Assembly (NCBI GenBank): GCA_964453435.1
Contig: CAYVQZ010000090.1
Coordinates: forward strand, 1-12,470
Length of the DNA stretch: 12,470 nt
Source of the DNA: CAYVQZ01 sp964453435
GTDB taxonomy: Bacteria > Abyssobacteria > SURF-5
Reading direction: 5' to 3'
Part shown: positions 7,018 to 12,470 of the stretch, one piece after another
Layout: every line of letters starts with the position of its first letter
Numbering within the stretch: position 1 is the first letter of the stretch
The notes under the pieces: model-generated
What the model was told of the DNA's origin: nothing
The model's input: the letters and a program-made list of their open reading frames with translations, nothing else
The model's database searches: none
Translations under genes and position numbers: made by a program

Positions 7018-8445
7018 TTATTCTCCGCCGGTTTCCTGTTCGCCACCCTTATATTTATCCATCTTGGCGTGAAGGGTGGGCCTCGAAATACCAAGCAATT
7101 TGGCGGCGCGGGTACGATTGCCGTGAGTCAGGTGAAGCGCCTCGCTAATGAGCATCTCCGTGAATCGGTCGCTGAGGTGCAAGAACAAGTCTTCGCGGTC
7201 CGAGGAAATCAGTGTTTCGCGAATCCATTGCCTGATTGTTTTCTCTATTGAGTCGGCGCCGTCCGTCGCTTCTCGAGCGTCGGCGCGCGCGGCTTGAGCA
7301 ATGTCTTCCGGCTTTATGGGATATCCCCGGCTGAAGATGAGAGCCTTCTGGAGGGCGTTCGCGAGTTCGCGCACATTGCCGGGCCATTGAAGACTTTCAA
7401 TCAATGCCAGCGATTCATCGGAGAGGCCGGGATTATCAATTCCCATTTCCCCGGCGAAGCGGGACAGAAAATAGTTACAGAGCAGGGGTATATCCCCTGT
7501 CCGCTCGCGGAGGGGCGGAAGCTGCAGTGTCACGACCTTGAGGCGATAGTAGAGGTCCTCCCGGAACCGTCCTTCGGCAAGGGCGGCCTCGAGGTTCCGA
7601 TTCGTGGCGGCGATAATTCGCACATCCACCGGAATCGGTTCCCGCCCTCCGAGACGCTCGATGCTTTTTTCCTGGAGAAGCCGCAGTATCTTCGCCTGGA
7701 TACTCAGCGGCATATCGCCAATTTCATCGAGAAAAACGGTGCCGCCATCGGCCTGCTCGATTTTTCCTATGCGTCTGTTGACCGCGCCCGTGAACGCTCC
7801 CCGTTCGTATCCAAACAGCTCACTTTCCAGCAGCGTTTCGGGGATGGCCACACAATTGATTACCTGAAACGACCTGTTTGCGCGCAGGCTGTGCTGGTAA
7901 ATTGCGCGCGCCACCAGTTCCTTGCCCGTGCCGGACTCTCCCCTGATAAGAACGGTTGCCTCGGTGGGCGCCACGCGGCCAATGGCCTTGTAGACTTCCT
8001 GCATGGCCGGGCTGCGCCCGATAATGGCGTCGGGAGAGGCCGTTTCCGGCACAACGTCCATCTCGACGCGGGAACGCATGAAGCGCCCCGCCTCGAGGGC
8101 CTGCTCGATGAGCGCGAGGATATCGGGAATATCGAACGGCTTGAGCAAGTAATCGAAGGCCCCGAGTTTGGTCGCCTCAATCGCCGTATCGGTGGTTCCA
8201 TAGGCGGTCATGATGATGACCGGGAGTTTCGGCTGCATCTGTCGCATCAGCTGAAACGCTTCCATGCCGCTGATCGCCGGCAGCCGCACATCCATAACAA
8301 CGAGGTCGGGCGGTTTCCGACTCACGGCCTCGATACCCTCCTCGCCCGAGGCTGCGGTTTCAACTTCATATCCCTCTTCTCGCAGGAGCCGCTCGAAACT
8401 CTGTCGCAGTTGAGCGTCGTCGTCCACTATGAGAATCGAACTCAC
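7018..8445 (-). CDS. Sigma-54-dependent response regulator (NtrC/ZraR-type activator)
   Basis: 475 residues. A receiver domain (1-120) carries D8-D9, phosphoacceptor D52 (VVMDVRLP), T80 and K102 (LLKPF). A linker leads to the AAA+ sigma-54 activation domain (about 140-375) with Walker A GESGTGKE (169-176), the sigma-54 contact loop GAFTGA (216-221), Walker B VFLDEIGD (237-244) and the arginine-finger region LRERTGDIP (312-320). A Fis-type helix-turn-helix ends the protein (about 429-466, GNRTRAAKLLGISRPTLHAKM). All parts of a working enhancer-binding protein are intact: it would bind upstream dyads and use ATP to open RpoN promoters. The start is GTG at 8445, with GGAGGA about 6 nt upstream, overlapping the kinase stop by 4 bp (GTGA), so the kinase at 8442-9920 is its cognate. 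Three sigma-54 promoters in the window (6558, 10304, 11463) are its likely targets, by inference. Confidence 0.97.
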   Translation of the reverse strand: MSSILIVDDDAQLRQSFERLLREEGYEVETAASGEEGIEAVSRKPPDLVVMDVRLPAISGMEAFQLMRQMQPKLPVIIMTAYGTTDTAIEATKLGAFDYLLKPFDIPDILALIEQALEAGRFMRSRVEMDVVPETASPDAIIGRSPAMQEVYKAIGRVAPTEATVLIRGESGTGKELVARAIYQHSLRANRSFQVINCVAIPETLLESELFGYERGAFTGAVNRRIGKIEQADGGTVFLDEIGDMPLSIQAKILRLLQEKSIERLGGREPIPVDVRIIAATNRNLEAALAEGRFREDLYYRLKVVTLQLPPLRERTGDIPLLCNYFLSRFAGEMGIDNPGLSDESLALIESLQWPGNVRELANALQKALIFSRGYPIKPEDIAQAARADAREATDGADSIEKTIRQWIRETLISSDREDLFLHLSDRFTEMLISEALHLTHGNRTRAAKLLGISRPTLHAKMDKYKGGEQETGGE

Positions 8446-9920
8446 GTTTCTTCCTCCCTGACCGGAAGAGTTATCGTAAAGGTCGTTCCCTTGCCCTCGT
8501 CCGTTCGAAAGTCGAGCCGCCCCCCGTGTTCTTCCAGGGTTCGAACGGCAATCGAAAGGCCCAGCCCCGTTCCTTCCTCTTTTGTCGTGAAGAAAGGCTC
8601 CAAGACCCTATCGCGAATCGATTCGGGAATTCCCGGTCCGGTGTCGCGAAGCTTGACCAAAATGGCTCGTCCCATGTGCTCCGCCACAGCTTCCTCTTCG
8701 CTGATTACGAGGAAGCCGCCGTCCTGCATCACATCGCACGCGTTCACGATGAGGTTAACCAACACCTCCTTGAGCAGTTCGGGGTCACCCTCGATTGCCG
8801 GCAACGAAGCATTCCGTTTTCGTTCGAGCCGGATGCCGTGGCGCTCGATTCGTTTTCCCAGCAACTGCAGGGCATTATCGACAATCTCGGAAATGTCCAC
8901 CTTTTGAATTTTGAGCTTGGGCGGCCGGGAGAACTCGAGGAAATTCCGCACGATGTTGTCAAGATGGCGCATCTCTTCCGATATGACCTCGAAGTCCTCT
9001 CTGTGCGTGGGCGACAGTTCGAGCGCGCGTTCGAGAGAGAACAGCCGCATCTTGATCGAAGTCATCGGATTGCGAATACTGTGGGCCACTTCAGCGGCAA
9101 GCTTGCCCACCGTCGCCATCTTTTCCGATTGGACCAGGCGTTCGCGACTTTTCTCGAGTTCCAGGTGCGTCTGGTCGACATCCGCAATCAGTCCTCGAAC
9201 TCCCGCTTTCAGAGCGGTCACGTCATTGGGAGGGCCGACGGGCTTGCTCCTCCAACCGGTTTCCCTCGCAAGGCGGCGAATCGGTTCGAGGATCTGGGTC
9301 ACGAGCAGGAACGAGAGGAGGGCGGCAAGAAGCACGGCCGCCATCATTGCGCTTCCTGCAATCAGCCGGAGCCCCCGGGCCTGCGCCTGGCTGACCGCCC
9401 ACGCCGATTCGAGACCGCGACCGTGAACCTTTCTGTATTCCTCGCAGAGAACAATAATATCGAATAATTTGTCGCGCACCTCGCGATGCAATTCAGCGCC
9501 GGCTTCATGTTTGCCTGATTTGTAAAACTCTATCACCCGGTCTTTTGCCGCGATGTATTTCCCATATTCACGTTCCAGGGTGTCCAACACATTCCCGGCT
9601 TCCTCCGATTGCTCAGCCTGCCTGGCGTTTCTCAAACGTTCCTCAAAAATCTGACGATACTTGCCCAGTTCCTTCAACCACACCGGGTCCTTATCCAAAA
9701 AATAATATGAAACGAATCCTCTCTGGTTCAAAAGCGCGGTTTCGAGCTCTCGCGCCGCCTCGAGGGAGGCCACATTCGTTCGGATAACATCAGTGAACAG
9801 AGCTTCTATCCTGTATGTGTACCACACCATGACGAGTCCGCCGCCAACAGTAATCAGCGCGAGAAGACTAATGTTAAGCAGAATGCGGGCACGCAGTCCG
9901 ATGCGATTCAAGAACTTCAT
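8442..9920 (-). CDS. Membrane sensor histidine kinase paired with the sigma-54 activator
   Basis: 492 residues. Membrane helix about 11-35, an extracytoplasmic, mostly helical sensor (about 36-184, of four-helix-bundle character rather than Cache), membrane helix about 186-209, a HAMP-like linker beginning EPIRRLA (about 208-258), then the DHp with phosphoacceptor H280 (EVAHSIRNPMTSI). The ATPase domain has N393 (NLIVNA), DTGPG (426-430), EPFFTTK and GTGLGLS (450-456). The HSIRNP form of the H box is common in kinases that partner NtrC-type regulators. The ATG at 9920 has AGAGGA about 11 nt upstream. It is the first gene of a two-gene operon whose stop overlaps the activator's start by 4 bp. 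It differs in sensor type from the two kinases of the transporter operon. The signal sensed cannot be told from sequence. Confidence 0.95.
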   Translation of the reverse strand: MKFLNRIGLRARILLNISLLALITVGGGLVMVWYTYRIEALFTDVIRTNVASLEAARELETALLNQRGFVSYYFLDKDPVWLKELGKYRQIFEERLRNARQAEQSEEAGNVLDTLEREYGKYIAAKDRVIEFYKSGKHEAGAELHREVRDKLFDIIVLCEEYRKVHGRGLESAWAVSQAQARGLRLIAGSAMMAAVLLAALLSFLLVTQILEPIRRLARETGWRSKPVGPPNDVTALKAGVRGLIADVDQTHLELEKSRERLVQSEKMATVGKLAAEVAHSIRNPMTSIKMRLFSLERALELSPTHREDFEVISEEMRHLDNIVRNFLEFSRPPKLKIQKVDISEIVDNALQLLGKRIERHGIRLERKRNASLPAIEGDPELLKEVLVNLIVNACDVMQDGGFLVISEEEAVAEHMGRAILVKLRDTGPGIPESIRDRVLEPFFTTKEEGTGLGLSIAVRTLEEHGGRLDFRTDEGKGTTFTITLPVREEET

Positions 9921-10045
9921 ATTCGGCGTGGTCCTCTGCGACGGCAGCGATGAGAGGTGTCGAGCATCCTCGCGTTCAAGAGGTCAGGATTTATACAAAC
10001 CGCCAGAGGGCATGAACTGAAATCTTCCATTCTCCTCACACATTA

Positions 10046-10075
10046 AACATACCATAATACCATTTACCGTTTCAA
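10046..10075 (-). promoter_or_regulatory. Possible sigma-70 promoter of the kinase/activator operon
   Basis: On the minus strand TTGAAA (10075-10070) and TATGTT (10051-10046) are 18 nt apart in an AT-rich stretch, giving a leader of roughly 120 nt to the ATG at 9920. The -10 is weak (4 of 6). An alternative -10, TATAAA at 9995-9990, lacks a good -35. No sigma-54 promoter is seen here. Confidence 0.3.
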
Positions 10076-10095
10076 TTTAGAGAACCAGCGGAATC

Positions 10096-10112
10096 ATCAG
10101 ACACACTCGCTG
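10096..10112 (+). repeat. Short copy of a repeat shared with the right end of the window
   Basis: ATCAGACACACTCGCTG matches 12352-12368 (ATCGGACACACTCGCTG) at 16 of 17 positions. Both are intergenic, which suggests a fragment of the dispersed repeat family. Confidence 0.5.
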
Positions 10113-10251
10113 CGCGGCGCTATCCTTGTGCCCGCTCTTTCCGCACGAATTCACCAGTCAAAGAATCTCCCCGCTCTTCTTTACACAAACGTAATCCGCC
10201 GCACATAAATTGTCACTCCTCAAAAGAAGCGCGTAAGGTCTGAAAGTCGAT

Positions 10252-10300
10252 TTTTCCCCTAAAAAATAAGCGATTTCCGGCCTTGCATCAGAGGGGAAAA
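10252..10300. promoter_or_regulatory. 9-bp inverted repeat just upstream of the HDOD sigma-54 promoter
   Basis: TTTTCCCCT (10252-10260) and AGGGGAAAA (10292-10300) are perfect inverted copies separated by 31 nt, ending 3 nt before the -24 element. They could be an operator pair, a binding site for a DNA-bending protein, or a hairpin; nothing in the sequence decides. Confidence 0.4.
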
Positions 10301-10303
10301 TAG

Positions 10304-10320
10304 TTGGCACAGAAGTTGCT
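10304..10320 (+). promoter_or_regulatory. Sigma-54 (-24/-12) promoter of the HDOD gene
   Basis: TTGGCACAGAAGTTGCT is close to the ideal RpoN consensus. GG (10306-10307) and GC (10318-10319) are 10 nt apart. With -12 at 10319, transcription would begin near 10331, giving a 48-nt leader that contains the GGAGGG ribosome site before the ATG at 10379. Confidence 0.88.
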
Positions 10321-10378
10321 CAAAATCCAAAATGCGGGACCCTGTGCAAGATTGGAACGCTACTGGAGGGACAAGCTG

Positions 10379-11236
10379 ATGGGCGCCTTGACCTTTGAGG
10401 CTCTTAAGGAGCGAGCAGAACGAATAAAGGAACTTTCCACACTCCCCAGTGTCATCCTGAGAATCCTCGAGGTAATGAATAACCCCGTCGCCGATGCGCG
10501 CGATGTCGAGAAGGAAATAATGGAAGACCCCGTCATCACCGCCAAGGTGCTCAAAGTGGCGAACTCCGCATACTATGGGGTTGACCGAAACATCTCCAGC
10601 GTGTCCCAGGCTGTGGTCCTGATGGGGTTTGCGGAAGTGCAGAACATTGCGCTGTCGGTCTCCATCCTGAGCCGCTTCATGGAGCCAACCAGAATGTTCG
10701 ACCGCCGCGAGTTTTGGGAACACTGTTTCGCGACGGCGGTCGCTGCGGACGCCCTTCAACGCCGCGTAAACGCGCAGACGAACGAAGGCTTCGTCGCCGG
10801 ACTGCTTCATGACATAGGACGCATAGTGCTCGACCAGTATTTTCCCGACGAGTTCAGGGAAATCGTCACTCTTGCAGAAACACAAAAAATCTCGTTGCTC
10901 GATGCGGAGAGGAAGGTTCTCGGGGTCACCCATGGCGATATCGGGTACTGGGTGACGGAAAAATGGAAGCTCCCGAGCATGCTGACCGACAGCATATTGT
11001 TTCACCATTCCCCGTTCAGTTGCCGCGAATCGTACGTTTTGACCTCCATCATCCATGTTGCCGATGTCATATCCAAAGCATTCGGCAACTACATGAAAGG
11101 CGAATCCGTTCCTTCACCGAAAGACGAGAGCGCGTTTCGGCTGCTCAATCTCGACAGCGACAAGGTCATGAACCTTGCCGACCTCATCACAAAGAAAATG
11201 GAGTACTTCGAGATACTGGCCGGCTCGAACCCGTAG
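10379..11236 (+). CDS. HDOD-domain signalling protein
   Basis: 285 residues, almost all one HDOD (HD-related output) domain. The early part has the typical LSTLPSVILRILEVMNNP and ITAKVLKVANSAYYG blocks; the middle has FWEHCFATA (H115) and AGLLHDIGRIVL (H144-D145); later come THGDIG (H185), the FHHSP pair (H209-H210) and HVAD (226-229). HDOD proteins act in bacterial signalling, and many appear to be regulatory rather than phosphodiesterases; no GYP motif is seen and catalysis cannot be assumed. The start is the ATG at 10379, with GGAGGG 8 nt upstream. The frame extends back to a TTG at 10304, but that region is the sigma-54 promoter itself. The gene stands alone and is predicted to be switched on by an NtrC-type activator, most simply the one encoded at 7018-8445. 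Confidence 0.93.
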   Translation: MGALTFEALKERAERIKELSTLPSVILRILEVMNNPVADARDVEKEIMEDPVITAKVLKVANSAYYGVDRNISSVSQAVVLMGFAEVQNIALSVSILSRFMEPTRMFDRREFWEHCFATAVAADALQRRVNAQTNEGFVAGLLHDIGRIVLDQYFPDEFREIVTLAETQKISLLDAERKVLGVTHGDIGYWVTEKWKLPSMLTDSILFHHSPFSCRESYVLTSIIHVADVISKAFGNYMKGESVPSPKDESAFRLLNLDSDKVMNLADLITKKMEYFEILAGSNP

Positions 11237-11266
11237 AAATCCAATTCTCCGACAATGAGCGCCGTG

Positions 11267-11285
11267 ATGATCGCTTAGCGACCAT
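11267..11285 (+). terminator. Weak hairpin after the HDOD gene
   Basis: TCGC-TTA-GCGA flanked by ATG and CAT gives a 7-bp stem with one mismatch, about 30 nt after the stop. No T run follows, so terminator function is doubtful. Confidence 0.2.
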
Positions 11286-11361
11286 CCCTTCCCCAGCCGC
11301 TTATCAGACCATCGAGACAGTCGTTCCCATCTCCGAACATTTGTCCTCTTTTTCCCGCGTT

Positions 11362-11374
11362 GGCAAGATTTGCC
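11362..11374. promoter_or_regulatory. Dyad upstream of the third sigma-54 promoter, possible activator site
   Basis: GGCAA-GAT-TTGCC is a perfect 5-bp dyad centred about 122 bp upstream of the predicted start at 11490, within the usual distance for an enhancer-binding protein. No identical site is seen before the other two promoters. Confidence 0.3.
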
Positions 11375-11462
11375 CTCTCAACCGACGTCCCCCGCAAGAG
11401 CCGAAGCGCTACAAGCAATTTGAAACATGAGACTTACAATCATACCAGACCGCTCCAGGGAT

Positions 11463-11479
11463 TTGGCACACCTATTGCT
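11463..11479 (+). promoter_or_regulatory. Sigma-54 (-24/-12) promoter of the small membrane-protein gene
   Basis: TTGGCACACCTATTGCT has GG (11465-11466) and GC (11477-11478) 10 nt apart. With -12 at 11478 the start would be near 11490, a leader of about 93 nt. It shares TTGGCACA and TTGCT with the HDOD promoter. Confidence 0.85.
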
Positions 11480-11582
11480 CATCCGACAATCGACGGCGAC
11501 CGGTGTGCGCCTATGTTTACGTCGCCTTGCCGGGGCCGCACGAATACGGAGTCGAGAACAAGGGAAGCAGTTGGAGGAATGA

Positions 11583-12032
11583 ATGGACCCGAACGAAATT
11601 GAGAGACTGGTGAGCGACATACAGGGCTACCTCAACGAAGCTGCCAGGAAGAAAGAGAAACCCGATGAAGAAACCGCTCACGATATCGCAAAGGCCCCCG
11701 AGTCCGATGAGGAGCATGCGGGCTCTTTCATAACCGCGAAATCGCTCTCCGGACTCAAGCGATGCATGAGACTTTCCACCTACGCCTCATATGCGGTGGA
11801 GATGTTCACAATCGCTCTTTTCACCGGCGGGGTTCTTGTTCCGTTTTCGAGTTGGCCGCGAACAATCATGTTCCTGCTTGGAGTGCTCATTTTCGGGATT
11901 TTTGCGATAACCGTATTGCTCAGCCTTCAGGCGCGAATTCATTTGCTGCTCCGAATAGAGTCCAACACCCGTCAAATCGCCGTCAGCAAGTCGCGTATAG
12001 CGGAAGCTCTCGAAAAGATACACATAGATTAG
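11583..12032 (+). CDS. Small membrane protein of unknown function with two transmembrane helices
   Basis: 149 residues; family not recognised. Residues 1-60 are hydrophilic and strongly charged (EAARKKEKPDEET region), with no signal peptide. Two hydrophobic helices follow at about 68-88 and 93-115, joined by a short turn (FSSWPRT), so both ends should lie on the same side, probably the cytoplasm. The C-terminus (about 117-149) is a charged helix that may form a coiled coil (RIESNTRQIAVSKSRIAEALEKIH). GGAGGA lies just before the ATG at 11583 (GGAGGAATGAATG). A sigma-54 promoter about 105 bp upstream puts it in the same probable regulon as the HDOD gene and the transporter operon. It could be a membrane adaptor or scaffold, but nothing shows its function directly. 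Confidence 0.85.
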   Translation: MDPNEIERLVSDIQGYLNEAARKKEKPDEETAHDIAKAPESDEEHAGSFITAKSLSGLKRCMRLSTYASYAVEMFTIALFTGGVLVPFSSWPRTIMFLLGVLIFGIFAITVLLSLQARIHLLLRIESNTRQIAVSKSRIAEALEKIHID

Positions 12033-12154
12033 CCCCCCTTTCTCCAGTGAAAGACTCGGGCCAAAATCCTCCCATAAGCGTCCTCTTGCTTCCGCTTCCT
12101 CATGAGTAGACAGTGAAGGGTCGCTTTCCTTCGTCAGATAAGATTCTTTTGAAT

Positions 12155-12368
12155 CTGTCCCACGATTGCCCATATCACCGAAAACGGAGCGAAAGGGGCT
12201 GTGAGTGTGTCCCACGGTTCATGGTGAAGCTTGTTCGCTTCGGGGACAGTCCCGATTCTACGGCACTTCGTGCCCGTAAATCTGGGACAGCCCCCCTCCG
12301 CTTGTAATCGTGAGAGGGATTCACTGTCCCTGAAGTGTACGCAAATGAGTTATCGGACACACTCGCTG
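12155..12368 (+). repeat. Dispersed palindromic repeat, mosaic copy
   Basis: CTGTCCCACGATT (12155-12167) is identical to 6717-6729. 12208-12248 matches 6718-6758 at 34 of 41 positions. GATTCACTGTCCC (12318-12330) matches 6774-6786 with one change. ATCGGACACACTCGCTG (12352-12368) matches 10096-10112 with one change. The order differs from copy A, so this looks like a rearranged or multiply inserted version. No transposase is present in the window. Confidence 0.6.
12241..12297. repeat. Long imperfect hairpin in the repeat
   Basis: GGGGACAGTCCCGATT on the left pairs imperfectly with AATCTGGGACAGCCCCC on the right, around an inner hairpin GGCAC-TTC-GTGCC (12262-12274). GGGAC-A-GTCCC at 12243-12253 is itself palindromic. 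Confidence 0.55.
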
Positions 12369-12379
12369 TACCCAATTAC

Positions 12380-12432
12380 GGAATCCCCCCATTCCTTCGC
12401 TGAGCGGGGCGAAGACCCGCGCATTCCGCGGG
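12380..12432. repeat. Three consecutive perfect short hairpins
   Basis: GGAAT/ATTCC with a C6 loop (12380-12395), CTTCGC/GCGAAG with an 8-nt loop (12395-12414) and CCCGCG/CGCGGG with a 5-nt loop (12416-12432) follow one another almost without spacing. They resemble REP/BIME-type intergenic palindromes; none has a T run. Confidence 0.55.
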
Positions 12433-12470
12433 ATAGATTGGCGGACTGCCCCCGAAGCAACGGATTACCA

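Larger units (their letters stand above)
9921..10303. other. Divergent intergenic region between the kinase and HDOD genes
   Basis: 383 bases with no gene. It must hold the promoter of the kinase/activator pair (minus) and the upstream control region of the HDOD gene (plus). Visible items are an AT-rich stretch at about 10040-10080, a 17-nt match to the repeat near the right end of the window (10096-10112), a repeated CCCGCTCTT (10131-10139 and 10170-10178), and a 9-bp inverted repeat next to the HDOD promoter. Confidence 0.7.
11237..11582. other. Intergenic region between the HDOD and small membrane-protein genes
   Basis: 346 bases without a credible gene. It contains a weak hairpin just after the HDOD gene, a TTATCAGACC motif (11301-11310), a dyad at 11362-11374 and a sigma-54 promoter at 11463-11479. 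The separate promoter shows that the downstream gene can be transcribed independently of the HDOD gene. Confidence 0.7.
12033..12470. other. Gene-free right end rich in palindromes and repeat fragments
   Basis: 438 bases with no supported gene; short open frames here run through the repeats. The content is repeat copies (12155-12368) and a series of hairpins (12241-12432). A weak CTTTC/GAAAG hairpin (12038-12053) just after the small membrane-protein gene lacks a T run. Confidence 0.7.

Noticed and set aside
6614..7072. Plus-strand open frame of 152 codons in the intergenic region
   Set aside because: It runs through the repeat copy (its VPRFM.K..RFGD stretch recurs in another frame at 12113-12307) and into the antisense of the activator gene, has no good ribosome site and no family features.
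7294..8907. Plus-strand open frame of 537 codons
   Set aside because: It is antisense to the activator and its kinase, whose domains are complete and convincing; the plus-strand product has no recognisable domain and arises from codon bias.
10259..11056. Minus-strand open frame of 265 codons
   Set aside because: Antisense to the HDOD gene, whose motifs are clear on the plus strand.
11378..11717. Short open frames on both strands across the third sigma-54 promoter
   Set aside because: No ribosome sites or domains; they overlap the promoter and the start of the small membrane-protein gene.
12380..12432. CRISPR-like array or tRNA fold
   Set aside because: The hairpins differ in sequence and length, there are no evenly spaced repeats with unique spacers, and no cloverleaf with tRNA signatures can be made here or elsewhere in the window.

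Overview
The window looks like a piece of a Gram-negative bacterial chromosome, moderately GC-rich by eye, given over to signal transduction. Three sensor histidine kinases, four receiver (REC) domains, one sigma-54 enhancer-binding activator and one HDOD protein sit in 12.5 kb. Three sigma-54 (RpoN) promoters, an NtrC-type activator, Cache-type kinases and HDOD suggest a Desulfobacterota/deltaproteobacteria-like or similar signalling-rich environmental lineage. That assignment is inference; there is no rRNA or phylogenetic marker here.

Left part (1-6525, all minus strand): one tightly packed operon, in order of transcription dCache histidine kinase (6525-4783), a receiver domain fused to a whole SLC13/DASS-type anion transporter (4790-2712), a single-domain response regulator (2687-2193), a second dCache histidine kinase (2212-464) and a second single-domain response regulator (449 to beyond position 1). 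Neighbouring genes overlap or lie within 24 bp. None of the visible response regulators has a DNA-binding output; the only effector fused to a receiver is the membrane transporter. My reading is a phosphorelay that acts on transport itself.

Centre (7018-9920, minus strand): a translationally coupled pair, a membrane histidine kinase followed by an NtrC/ZraR-type activator (REC, AAA+ with GAFTGA, Fis-type HTH).

Right part (10304-12032, plus strand): an HDOD signalling protein and, after a gap, a small two-helix membrane protein of unknown function. The last ~440 bases hold no gene but many palindromes and copies of a dispersed repeat.

What ties the window together is regulation. A -24/-12 sigma-54 promoter of the form YGGCACA-N4-TTGCT lies in front of the transporter operon (minus strand), the HDOD gene and the small membrane-protein gene. 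The activator encoded between them is the obvious candidate to fire all three. The proposed system is therefore: kinase 3 plus its activator switch on (a) a two-kinase/three-receiver transporter operon and (b) two downstream genes on the other side. The receiver-transporter fusion and the shared sigma-54 regulon are the most noteworthy items.
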